From: Clavelina lepadiformis | Taxonomy: Eukaryota; Chordata; Ascidiacea; Aplousobranchia; Clavelinidae | NCBI RefSeq assembly: GCF_947623445.1 | Contig: NC_135240.1 | Coordinates: 22,816,001 to 22,880,000, forward strand | Reading direction: 5' to 3' | Length of the DNA stretch: 64,000 nucleotides | Part shown: one piece after another, positions 35,101-46,655 of the stretch | How the letters are laid out: the number at the start of each line of letters is the position of its first letter | Numbering within the stretch: the first letter of the stretch is position 1 | Position numbers and translations under genes: made by a program | Notes under the pieces: generated by a model | Told to the model about the DNA's origin: nothing | The model's input: only the letters and a program-made list of their open reading frames with translations | The model's database searches: none

Positions 35101-36678
35101 GATTTATTTAGTTCAGTCAGCTTATTGCTGCGTTTCTAAACCCAAAATTTACCCGATATAACATCTATGGTGAAACATTTTGACTTAAAGGCTGCGACTC
35201 AAAAAATAATTACTGTATTTCGTTCATTAGTTACGTAAAAGCCAATTACTGGTTGCGACCAAACTATATACTCGCGACCCATCAGTGTAATCCAGGCGAC
35301 TGAAATTTGGGAGACAACCCATGATTTCAGAAATGCTGGCTTTATGTTTTGACAGATTATTTGTCGTTTTATAGGCCTTATACCATAGGTATTTGTTGTT
35401 GATTAGTTAAATAACATCTTATTGAAACATAACAAATTAGGCTATACTTCTGCAAATAAAAATTTTTATTAGCGACTGTGATAAAAACTTTATAAATATA
35501 TATAGACCATAGCTTATACGCTAGTAAGAATTTTCGTAGTCACGCTTTTGATTGAACTCATAATCAAACACAAAATTCTCTTTAACTTCTCTTTAAAATT
35601 ATCTTCATCGTAGCTAAGCCTACAAAACCTGACGAGTGAGTTTTGGCCACACGTTTAACCACCATGGGACTATCTGATTAACGGTGGTAGATTTCACTTA
35701 GACCTCGTGTTGCTAGATGTGTATAAAAGTGTTTCTTGTTTTGGTATTTATACTGTATGAGATCAGAAAAAAACGATCGTTATTTATCTTATTAATCCAC
35801 AAGCATTAAAAGTTTTATCGACTCTTGCAAGCTGTCTTTTCGAATATCTTTCAAGAAAAAACGAAGACAAGTCACTGAAGGTTAAGTAAAAACAATTTTC
35901 TGAAAATACCAGCCCTCTCAAATCAAACACGTGTTGGCCTTGCTAAAATGACAAAAATATATAAGTTAGACGAATTTGAAGGATGTAATCTTACCACAAT
36001 TATTATTTATTATAAAGTGAAAATTTTATTTTGAAACAAACACATTATTTCAAGCGTTTACTTACGAATGAGAATTTTTCATAACAACAATAATTTTTAA
36101 TTTTCTATCGTAACCGTCACATTTTGCATTCGTATCCCATTCTTTTCGTGGTGAATCCTTTTGAAACCCCAAAATCAACACAAACTGTATAGTCTTAAAT
36201 AGCCAACAAGTGAATTCGACATAAACTTATAAAAAAGCCAATTATAAAACAAAAACGTAATTAAACGTATAAATGTATGAGCTCATTTCCTGTAGGTTTA
36301 TATTGTACTATACTCATTAAGGTAACATATCTCGAGGGTATGAAAACGAAATGTAGGCTACAAGTACTGTCTATATACGCGACATCTCGTCATTTCACAT
36401 TACTTTATAAACCGTATTACCTTTTATCTTTTCTTAGAGAGCCATAAACATCTTAGATTACTTTTTTTAATATTTTACAATATTTAATAAGCGAACAGGA
36501 AACGACCATAACGTAGTGCCGTTCATCGCTTGAAGATATTCTAAACTGTTTTTAGGATAGATCAACACCACTGACCTGGTATTTCAAATTCAGATCCATC
36601 AGTATCCAAAGAACTTTGGCATAACACTGTCCCAAAGCATACAGAAAGAACAAAAAGATCAAAGTAATAGCCCGCCAT
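32107..36678 (-). CDS. ZP-domain type I membrane protein, complete
   Basis: Eight exons on the minus strand: 36678-36576, 34519-34311, 34193-34036, 33917-33788, 33475-33339, 33136-32974, 32734-32395, 32246-32107. They total 1,380 nt (459 aa) with consistent phases. Residues 1 to ~20 are a signal peptide (MAGYYFDLFVLSVCFGTVLC). A ZP-N half follows with four spaced cysteines (VTCGGNAITIRV, SDSKCKS, FTACGN, YSFECIYN), then a ZP-C half with IDTCWITT, ATIHCLVRICN and AGCIPTC. The consensus furin site RKKR is at ~306-309. A ~100-residue Ser/Thr-rich segment leads to one membrane segment (~415-438, LLVILLTVVGVVVIII) and a short basic tail. ZP proteins of this layout are cleaved and polymerise in extracellular coats, including egg coats. 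The tissue role here is unknown, and no extra EGF or trefoil module is visible. Confidence 0.92.
34520..36575 (-). other. First intron of the ZP gene
   Basis: A 2.06-kb intron separating the signal-peptide exon from ZP-N. It contains a short (GTT)n run near 34769-34790. No coding exon or transposon ends were recognised. Confidence 0.6.
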
Positions 36679-38920
36679 TTAACAGGATTTAATACAGGTT
36701 TGTGTATTAGAAATAATCTTTCCGTGTTTTCTTTGATGACCTTTCCGCTCTAGTTTTGGGACACTGGAAAAATCTTTTTCGGTTATTCCATGTTAAAAAC
36801 TTACTGTAACTACAATTGCCGTTTAAATAACCAGCAATTAGCTTCACTGCAAAGACAAGACGATAGACTTAATGATACGGTTCTATTGGTATAACGTGAC
36901 TTCATTGTTTCCCACGAATCTATAAACATAATCGAAGGTTTGGTTCTACGACATCTAAAGTGACATTTTGTTAATAATTTTCTTTTGCTATCTAGTCTTT
37001 TAGCACTGAGCGTAATCCTGTAAGAAGATATTGCTGTTGTCCTTTAATCTCAAAACTAACAACTTATTAAGTTAGGAGCAAAGTTTTGAAGCTGATTTAG
37101 CAAATAAAAAAATTTATTTCGATAAATTCACGGAAAATACCAACACATATATGCTCCGCTGTGAGAAACGTCCTTTTCAATTTTCGCTGAAAAGCTAATT
37201 GCTCTGTTTTCTACCGCTAGTCAAAAATCCTCAACTTAAATCCTCTCATATTGAAACAAGGTTGTTGTTCAGTACTTCAGTCTCTCTATAGCGAGGGATG
37301 TCTAAGCAATTATTTATTGACTAATTAGAAGTATTATTTATTTCCTAGTTATCTGAGAGTCTAACACAACGTAGCGTTTGAATTTGAACTACAGAATAAA
37401 TTTATGTTGCATTGGAATCTCGTCTCTCATATCTTGCTTATAGACCTTACGCAACTTTAATTATGATCAAAATCATTCATTCAGACTCAAACTAATGATC
37501 CTCAAAAGAAATCAAGAGCAACATATATATGAGATAAAGTCTACGGTATATTGGGTGGTAGCGAGCGAAAATATGACAAGCCTTAGACTATAACATAGCC
37601 GTAGGGCATAGTCCGACGTATCAATAGCAGTGATTTTTTTTCAACACGAGAAATCAATCAAAAAACGAGTGGCAGCAATTGGCTAAGTCTAGCTCACAAT
37701 CAGATGTAAGTTATATCGAGAAACGTTCTGTGCGACCAGCTCGGCAAAAAGCCTCAACAACAAGGATATCTCCGACAAAACATAAAATGAGTTAGAGTAT
37801 TGTCTGCATGTATCGATGACAGTAAGTCTGAGATACTATCGATGAAGAAATATACCCGGAAAGTTGCTTCGCTATTATTTCACGTGCACTGGAAAATTTT
37901 ATTGCGGGAATTAACTTTTTTCTTGTAATGCATTTACGGTTCAAATTACTTCGAAACGGCCATTTTGTTTATATTGGCATTAATCAAAACAAAAGTATCA
38001 GCTAGAAGAAACATCTTTAGACTAATTTTGCATTTCTCTTCTTATTACCATGTTATCGTTCATTTTCTGCGACTTACGGTAAGAAGGCACCGACTGCAGA
38101 TGCTGGAGGGCGCCATCAAGCGAAAATCATGACATATCGGACAGGCTATATCACTAAGAGTGTTTCAAATTTTATACAATAAAATGGCCTTAAGGCACTA
38201 CCGGTTATAATGCTACGGATAGCTCCACACTTTGTGTCTACATAGTGGCACAATGCTAACAGCAAAAAGTCATTAGGTGCATAATCGTGCGAACGATGTA
38301 TTTGAAATATGTACACTACAAGCCCAAGAAAGTAATAGCATTCGTGTATGGCACAAATACACCCCTTGCCAAACGCTTTTATCACTCGTACGGAATTGCC
38401 GTTATAAAGCACATCCTTCAAGTACTACGTAAGCGTGGCAATGTTTGTGTTGTTGGTGGCGAGTGTGTCGAGAAAATTTTCCTCAAAGAGACGTGGTATC
38501 ATTAAGAAAATGTCATTTCACTATTGCTGGAGTCACGCAGATTTCTCGAGGGCGAATTTTACGTTTGTCTAACATAGCCAGCTGGGGCAAGTTGAATAAA
38601 CGCAAAACCCGCTGGGGAGGAACCTGTGTGGTTCTCGTTCAACATAAATTACAACTCAATTTATTCCAGTCGCATGGTAACAAAGTTAGATTATAAACGG
38701 CACACACGAGTTTAGAAAGTGAGATGACAGTTGTATTTGTAGAAGGAACATGTGAACAACGTGACTTAGTAAGTTGCAAATAGATTTCGTTTTGAATTTA
38801 CATTGATATACTGCAAGATCTTAATGCATGCCAGTTTCACTGTAACACTTTTTGAAGTTCTTAGAATCAAACTTGTTACTCTCAAAGAGTTTAAGTGAGT
38901 AATAAAACAGAAAAAGGGAA
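36679..38920. other. Intergenic, no gene seen
   Basis: It contains the presumed promoter of the minus-strand ZP gene and the 3' flank of MRPS26. Open frames at 38146-38696 have no recognisable motif and are not called as genes. Confidence 0.5.
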
Positions 38921-41352
38921 TTATAAGACTTGAGCAGTTCGTTTTATAATAACACCTCTTTCATCAACACAAAAGTTAAAATTGATTGGGTTATCAATTG
39001 CTTCAGTTATTTTTTCTTCAAGATTTTCTAACGTAATCCAGTCCTTCGATTCCTTGATCACTTTTTCAACTTGCTTTTGTAGCTCTCCCTTCAAAATCTC
39101 TGCTTCTTTCTCTTTTTCTTCCACTTTGGTTTGTTCAAACTTCTGCCTTGCTGTGATTTCGTCTTGTATCCTCTCCATCCTTTACGCAAGTATATATACA
39201 ATATGCCTATATTAGAATGTTGTCTGTGCGTAGTATATGCAGTTAAATATTTATAACATTGATTTGCAATGCTTTTTAATATGATAAATTTCAAATTAAA
39301 GCGCACTGATCATACCAATAAAATTAAGTGGCATGTAGTTCCCCTTAAATTGTTTATGTATTTTTATGCCCTTTACGTATAGCATTTCATATCATAGACT
39401 AAAGTGATGATATTCCATTTTCTTCATTAGCTATGTTCAAACATTGTCAGGATGACTTGGAATTGTCATTTAAAAAGTTTAATCTAGTAGTCATCGTTTC
39501 TTAACTCAACTTTAACATTGCACCATTACGCACATTGTCAGTATCCCACATTTCTTGCATAACCTGACTTCCTAGGAATGAAACAGAAGACTGATATTGG
39601 TTCCATCAAACTAAAGGCTGTCATTATTTAATCATGCAAATAATTGGTTTGCAAAAAAAGTCCAGAAAGCGCCTTATGTGCTTTTAAAAACAAATACAGT
39701 ATTCTGAATATGGGGCCTTTGAGAGCATTATGTAACCCCTGTGCAGTGCATATGCAAAAGTAAGCAAAACTGTTGCAATCACAACAACAACACTGTATTA
39801 CAGCTAACGCAAAGTATGTTTTCCTCAGAACTTCTTACTACACAAACTGATGAAACAGTTAAGCCTGACTAAGTGATGTACATCAGAATTACAATATGGA
39901 TAACATTTCTTTTAAATATAAACTATGCTTTCGTATCATTCCTTTCTATACATCAGTTTTGCAATGAACTCATTTAACCTCGAATACCGCAACATACAGG
40001 GCAGGGCCATTATGCACTATACCATGGCAAACAATTACAAGCCCAATAGCAATTGATTGGCACTCACCAATGTTTCGTCACAATCTGATGCATCGTGTGA
40101 TAATGTATGCTAGCTACAGTATATTTGATGGATTGACTTTATACAAATATATAAATGTTGGATTTTAGTTACTTTTGATTCAATCTTACTTAACGTTACT
40201 GTTAACAATAAACTTTAATTAATTTCACAGGTAGAGAGGAATGTTTTGCAACGTTAAAAATGGTTAAATGGCCATAAATGATAAACATTTGTCAATTAGT
40301 CATGAAAAGGGCAACAGTTTGTGCTACTGCCACACAACTCCACATGCTTTTTTCCCTCTTTTCTCTGGTGTAGAAAGGCTACTAGAGAAAGAGCTCTGGA
40401 TTGTAAACCTCTGCGTAAGGGGATTATGAAAAATGAAGCTTTGGTGCTAAGCACTGTGTTATAATTTGTCCGGTAAAAAAGTTAACCGACTGTGAATATT
40501 TGGAAGTTTTTAACGACCTTGCCATTAGAAAACATGTTCGGTTAGTCACTAAGTGAGTAAATCACAGAGATATAAATTTAGATACTCGTCATATAACTCC
40601 AAGATTAATATACAATAATCCATAATTTTATAGTTAGAACTATAAAGTAATATAAGTAACCCCAATACAAATTTTTGCATAAAAAACATAAAAATGCAAC
40701 TTAGAAAACAATATGTAGCGATTAAAATCAAGATGAGTAATCCTACCTTACTGTTCTTAATTTCTCATTTTCAGCTTCGTTATAAGACATGCATTTTTGA
40801 TGATGACCCTCTTCATCCCATTTCATCTCATTGGAGGTAATAGTTGCTTCGAGCTGCTGTTTTCTTAAAAGATCCTCCTGGAATCCGCAACTGCAAAATA
40901 AAGCTAGTTGAAATGTTTGCGAAAGCCGACTGTTGCTATAAAATTGAAATTACAGTTAATATAATATCTGACATAATAAACTGAAGTGGATGGGTGGCAA
41001 TATCACAACTTTTCATACAATTCATCTCATTAATCAATATCCACTGCAATCAAAGAAGATAAATCGAGGAAACCCAAGGTATGACATATACTCACACTAG
41101 CGATTTTAAAATGGCATTGTAATTTCGATACAACGCTGTATTGCTTTCCACATCTTTTTCAGTTGGATGTTTCTTTGCAAAGTAGCTTGGTTCCTTTGAT
41201 GGGGCGCGACCAAGGAATTTTGGCTTTCGAAAACGAACTGAGATTAAACACGATGGATTTACACGGATTGATCCTTGTTCTCCAGCAAAGCAAACGCTTT
41301 TCAAAATTTGTTTTAACCTCATATGCTGTCTGCAAACTGCAGACATTCCCAT
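38921..41352 (-). CDS. MRPS26: Mitochondrial small-subunit ribosomal protein mS26
   Basis: Three minus-strand exons: 41352-41096, 40890-40747, 39179-38921. They total 660 nt (219 aa); if translation starts at the second-cluster ATG (41322) it is 209 aa, nearer the human 205. The N-terminus is basic and suits a mitochondrial presequence. It is followed by VRFRKPKFLGRAPSK, YNEAENEKLRTVR (human WNQAENRRLHELR) and, after a charged coiled coil, DWITLENLEEKITEAIDNPINFNF. The last block corresponds to the human [25 protein letters not shown]. It is a structural protein of the mitochondrial 28S subunit. The start lies only about 90 bp from the hAT insertion at 41450, so the promoter is short, displaced or partly within that element. 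Confidence 0.92.
39180..40746 (-). other. Second intron of MRPS26
   Basis: A 1.57-kb AT-rich intron between the second and third exons. No element ends or exons recognised. Confidence 0.6.
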
Positions 41353-41767
41353 TTATATATAAGTCAAATAAAAGGGCATGAAATGCGTTCAGAACAAAAG
41401 TAAGCTATTGTATCCTAACTGCAAGAAGAATAATTATAATTAACTGAAGTAGGGATGCACAATACAGAATACCTGGCTATTCTAGAATACTTAATTTCGA
41501 ATCCAGAATTTCGAATCTATTCTGAAATTACGCGGCAATTTTTTCTAGGCAATTTTTTCCAAATAATAACGAACAAAAAGCAAAAATATTTGTGCATTAT
41601 TTTGAATTGTATTAGTATCACATGACAAACAGTATAACATATGCTAAATCAAGCATCATACGATTCATATTAAAGCATAGAGCCGTGTAGTTCTTGCCAC
41701 CTGCACTACCAACAGTCTTAATACCATACTTTTCGGAGGTAACACATTTACACATCGAATCATAGAA

Positions 41768-42675
41768 TTAATCAAGAAGCTGCTTGTTGCAATGTAGGAT
41801 ATTCAGTGCTTCTAAGTGACTTTCGGTAATTCTTTTTTTTAAGTTCCAATACTCCAACACGTCTGTTTTATTGGAGTTATCTTTTAGGTAGGCTGAAACC
41901 TCATTAGTTACAATAGTGTCAATGTCAGCTCCCTCATCATCTGCATCTTCTTGGTTGCTTTGTTGCACCTCCATTCCTAAATTAACCTAATTTTCCATCA
42001 TGGAAACAGAACTGGTGGTGCTGTCGCCAACAGGAATGGGATTACGGGGTGGTGCTATCACTGCTATGGTTGTGTCAGAAATCATTTCTGATTTTAAATG
42101 CAGGCGAACCCTTGTAGCATGATGCGGTTTAAAATACTTTTCTTTGTATGCTGGGTGAAGCCATGTTGCCATATCAAATAAAGATGGAAATGGAACATCA
42201 TCAGATGCAACAGCAAAGTCAAATCTGCATTCTATATCAGATTTAATCTTTTGTCTAAATGCAGAAATATGCACACTAGCACTGCTTGTAGAGATGGAGC
42301 TTGAGTAGTTACTCAACAGCCCTTTAATTAATGGTATAATGGCTGCAGTTGTCACATATTTATCTCCTTCAATAAAGTCACTGGCCACCTTTAGAGGTAA
42401 CAATTCTTCCACGAGTCCTTGGACTGTTGTAATTCCTACTGGTGTTGTTCCTACTTCCTACTGTTGTTATTTGCGCTTGCAGAGAGACTGCCTTCAATTC
42501 CGCTGATATTTAAGAACACATGCTTTTTCTTCAAGTGCTTCAACAGACTGCCAGTACTGTTGCAATATGATAAAATTGCCTTGCAATGGCGACAAACCAC
42601 GCTATTCTTTTCATCTGGCTTACAAAAATGTTCCCACACGCTGGAACTTTTTTTTCGCCCACGACCAGTCGACAT
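41768..42675 (-). pseudogene. hAT transposase fragments (BED finger plus C-terminal part)
   Basis: Three minus-strand frames in order. 42675-42451 is a BED zinc finger (VWEHFCKP, VVCRHCKAILSY, GSLLKHLKKKH). 42412-41987 resembles the late catalytic/insertion region of ZBED-type hAT transposases (LPLKVASDFIEGDKYVT, MATWLHPAYKEKYF). 41974-41768 has NEVSAYLKDNSNKTDVLEYW, matching the start of the hAT dimerisation domain. The region between BED finger and C-terminal part that should hold the first catalytic acids is missing, and the frames are separated by stops. It is a broken transposase. Confidence 0.85.
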
Positions 42676-42929
42676 GACGCAGTGATAATTAATAGATTAC
42701 CTTATTCCTCTACACTTACATACAGTCTACTGCTTACTTGTTTACGAATCTCAAGCGCATGGTTGGTGAGTGAATCAATGCGCGGCTGCGCGCGCGACTG
42801 CACTGCACAGCAGACGTAATGAATCATTCGCCCGCACAGACATGCAGCGCGTGCAAACCTCAGCTTTTTCGTTGGCTTCATTGTTTTGCGTTACGGATGA
42901 TTAAACTAAAATCTAGGCAGGACAAATTA

Positions 42930-44745
42930 CACTACGTAACAAAATTCAAAAAATTTTTTGTTTGGCTACATTTATTAAGTGTATCTGTATGATTTTCAAG
43001 CACTGATTTCAAAAATGCTATCAGTTTTTTTCTATCATCGATCGTTTTCAAAATACAAAAATTTCCGTTTTTTGTGATTTTCCATTAACTGTAGGTATTT
43101 TATGCGGTTATGATCTGTGTCTGTCAGCACTATCATGTTGTAAATGGGTGTCCTATTTACTTGAGAAAGTGAATGGGAGTGGGAGTTTGAAATGCAGACG
43201 AATGTGCTTTTATTTCTTATCTCAGTTTTCATTTTATCTCAGCCTGTTAAATTCAGTATTTCATTAGAAAGTCATGTTTAGTGTTTACAGAGAGAAGTAT
43301 GCCATATGATTACATTTTGTAGAGTTAAGTCTTGTGTAAATCTTAGATTCAGTTCATCTTTTAAATAGTAGAAATCAAAAAGTCTAGTAGAGAGTGAAAA
43401 ATTTTAAGTAAGAGTACTGCCTACCCCACAGGAATAGGCACTTGGAGTTTTCTGTCTACCTTGACGTTTTTGAAGACCTTTGCTATTGCAAAGATGTGGA
43501 AGGCCTGTTTTGTGCTGTTGGAATAGATCATGATCCTACTCAGTGGCGGCGTTTCATTGACAGTTCTACCAAAAGTCTTAAAGCAGTGTTACTTCACAAT
43601 GGCAACATATACCCATCAATTCCACTTGCTTATTCCTTACAGATGAAAGAAGATTATGAAAACGTCAAGCAACTGCTCATTAAAATCAATTACACTCAGT
43701 TTAAGTGGTATGTTTGTGGTGACTTTAAAATGTTGGGAATTGTGCTTGGTCTGCAGGGTGATTACACAAAATACTCTTGTTTTCTGTGCTTGTGGAATAG
43801 TAGAGCTGACGGTGAGCACTATGAGAAAATTAATGGCCGACACGGGAAAAACTAAACCCAGGAATGTACAACGTTATTAGGGAACCTAAGCCGGGAAATA
43901 GTTTTACTGCCTCCACTTCATATCAAATTAGGTCTGGTAAAACAGTTTGTCAAAGCTTTGGATTTTCAAGGACAAGTTTTTCAAGAAATCCGTTTAATGT
44001 TTCCCAGACCATCACTTACCAAAATAAAAGGAGGAATATTTGTTGGTCCTCAGATAAATACAATGTTAAAGTGTAAAAGCTTGGAAGAAAAAATGAATGA
44101 AACAGAAAAAGAAGCGTGGCAAGCATTTCGAGGTGTGGTTGATGGATTTTTGGGCAATAAAAGGGACAGAAATTACAAAGAGTTGGTGGAGAAACTGATC
44201 AAAAGTTTCCAAAACATGGGTTGTCGCATGTCTGTCAAACTTCATTTTTTATGTCCGCATCTGGATTTTTTTCAAGAAAATCTAGGTGATTTCAGTGAGG
44301 AGCACGGTGAGAGACTTCATCAGGATATTGAGCCAATGGAATAACGATATAAAGGCCGCTGGGATAGTGTAATGATGGGAAACTACATTTGGTCTTTAGT
44401 AAGGCAAGACAGGAGTAGTCATAAAAGAAAAACTCGCTCAAAAGTACATTTTTGAACGACTCTTAGTGTTTGACAAAACTATGTTACATTTATCTTCAAG
44501 CCTTCCTTATTAACGTTTTTAAACTGGTTTTTGCGTTTAATAAACCAAACAGAACCTTGATGTGGAGCTAAAATCTACTGCAAGAGTAGAACACGATTTG
44601 CTGTACTTACAGCTATATCAAAATTTGAATATCTCAAAAAGTAACGATGGTACAAAAAAACTAACTGGATTTTTGAACTCAACACCCAAAAATACATAAA
44701 GGGGCATTAAAAAAAGTAGCCAAACAAAAATTGTGTTACGTAGTG
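42930..44745 (+). mobile_element. 1.8-kb DNA transposon with CACTA-type ends
   Basis: The ends are CACTACGTAACA and its near-perfect reverse complement (TGTTACGTAGTG). A further inner match (TTTTGTTTGGCTAC) lies within 30 bp of each end. A 3-bp TTA lies on both sides (42927-42929 and 44746-44748). CACTA termini with 3-bp duplications are the signature of EnSpm/CACTA elements. It is inserted inside the hAT element and carries a plus-strand transposase-like frame. The superfamily assignment rests on the ends only. Confidence 0.8.
43442..44455 (+). pseudogene. Transposase-like ORF of the CACTA-ended element
   Basis: One reading frame runs 338 codons with in-frame stops at about 43853 and 44342. 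Blocks include WRRFIDSSTKSLKAVLLHNG, KWYVCGDFKMLGIVLGLQGD, YSCFLCLWNSRA, LLPPLHIKLGLVKQFVKAL, GGIFVGPQIN and EEHGERLHQDIEPME, then RYKGRWDSVMMGNYIWSLV. I recognise this as a repeated invertebrate family common in insects and Hydra (WRLFIDSS ... CGDLK ... SEEQGERFHQD). FID, CGDxK and E-x-GERxHQD are plausible acidic catalytic positions. Full-length members are longer at the N-terminus, so this copy is truncated as well as interrupted. It is not host coding sequence. Confidence 0.8.
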
Positions 44746-45008
44746 TTATTTACTCGTACGGGAACGCACTGCGTGAACCCTATGTAGGAAGAAAATAGGC
44801 GCTTGGAACAAACAGTCTATAAAGAAAAAAGGCGGCGCGCAAGACGGAAAATATCAACTTTACATTTGTTTAACGTCGCACACTGTTCATTTAACAGATT
44901 TAATTTCGAATCCTGATATCCGAAAATAAACTGCAAATAAGATTCGAATACATTGAGATTCGAATCTCTAAGATTCGATATTCTGTATTGTGCACCCCTA
45001 AACTGAAG

Positions 45009-46655
45009 TAAGAACAATTTAAAACAATTTGTGCTCAGACTCACTTTTGCCAGCTGACAGCTGATGACACTGTGATCTTGTGGTTATTGCCGTTATTATG
45101 TGTCAGTGGGTACCATGCTGAACCTCTGGGGTTTGAATTTCGTTGGTGGCATTTTTATAGGCGAGAAAGGTTTATATAAAATTATCTTTTACTAGAATGA
45201 AAAAAAGTTCAAAAGGTTAAAACTTGAGTTAACTAACTTGAAGTTGGAGGAGGACTGGATGAAATTACATTGACTTATTTGAAGTTTTGACTTAACAAAC
45301 TTGGTATAATTGGCGGCACAGTTATGTACACTAGTTTGGCATCTGCACAAAAGAAATCATGAAGGTGAATGCTGAACTTTTCCACCTTCATGCTGATGTA
45401 TAATAAACAACTACAAAAGCTGGCAGGTCAAATGCCAATTTATAATAAATGAACAAAGAAATGATGCTTCAGTATATGACATCATGCCAAAATCCATCCA
45501 AATCCACCGTATCATTTATGTCTGTCATTAATTATGCAAAGCAAAAAATCTGTTAACAAGTAACCGTTAAAGCAAAACAAATAATAGGCTTTCTTATACG
45601 GTATCATAGCCTTTGTCTTTAGACTAGCCTAAGCATTACAATGTAACACATTAATTTTCTTGATTGTTCTATTTGCTTGTGCTTGGAGAACGGAGGAGAA
45701 CTTGTGCGTGTAAAGATGCAAATTTTGGGCCTAGTACAGAAGTGCACTACCACAATTTAAGTAGTCTAGTAAGCAAAAGAATCCTGTGGTTGTACATTTC
45801 TGCACTAGAACCCCGAATTCTGCTAGAGGTAGCCAATAAAGTGTTATACAGGCTTGGCTAGCATGGCCACCAAACCCAAAATAGTACAACAGTAGTAGGT
45901 TAATAGTAGTAGTAGCCTAGGTATCAACTATAGTTTATTAAATTTATCACATTTACGCTTATTTAAGCAATCACATTACGTTCAAATCAACCGTATGAAC
46001 CTAATCCTTAACTCTAACACAACATGCGTTTGCACCCATGCGTGTCGGGATTTCTATGGTCTCTGATGCGTGTTATCAAAGGTCCTATGTTTTTTCGCCA
46101 CTTAATGGCGTTATTCGCATTAGGTTAGGATTTGTGGGCGAGTGAATTATATTTGTTAATTTTATAAATATAAGCTAATTATGCACATGTTTTAAAATCT
46201 CCAGCAAAAGAGTCCAAGTAAGCTTTTACAACCATGATTAAGAAGACTACTGACAGGCTTAACTAGATTAAGACCTTTAATTGAATAACACCATCTCATG
46301 AAATGGAAATATGATACGCATGCGCAGTATTTCCCACTAAACTGATCGATGGGCGTAACCGTAAATCGTTGTTGGTCGTGAAGAACTGCGGCCATATTTT
46401 GAAATGAGCATGGGTAAATTGCGTAAATGAACATACCATTATTTACGAATAAACTATAAAATAACTGTGGCATTACCTTTTATACATATCACTGAGTTCT
46501 AAGTATGTAAAAAATCTTGTATTTTGAAAACGAACTGTGTAATTTATTGACAAGTAATGTCATTCCTATGTGGCTGTTGACACTAACGTCGCAGGTAGTA
46601 AACATCACGTATTTCTATAGTTGCATATTTTGTGTTATCGTAAAAATCTGATACT
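45009..46655. other. Intergenic upstream of the GIN1-like gene
   Basis: AT-rich sequence. 45371-45490 is a copy of the dispersed repeat family. No other feature is supported. Confidence 0.5.
45371..45490. repeat. Dispersed repeat copy (SINE tail-like)
   Basis: It shares tgctgaactttt, tttataataaat and gcttcagt-type words in the same order as copies near 18.25 and 52.05 kb. Limits are approximate. Confidence 0.45.

Larger units (their letters stand above)
41450..45000 (-). mobile_element. 3.55-kb hAT element, interrupted by a CACTA-like insertion
   Basis: The left end TAGGGATGCACAATACAGAA and the right end (reverse complement TAGGGGTGCACAATACAGAA) are near-perfect inverted repeats. An exact 8-bp duplication AACTGAAG lies at 41442-41449 and 45001-45008. 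Minus-strand fragments of a hAT transposase lie inside (BED finger, central and C-terminal pieces). The element also holds the 1.8-kb CACTA-type element at 42930-44745. Without that insertion it would be about 1.7 kb, so it was already an internally deleted copy. Confidence 0.93.

Noticed and set aside
38146-38696. Overlapping ORFs on both strands
   Set aside because: No domain, signal peptide or splice pattern; composition fits chance frames.
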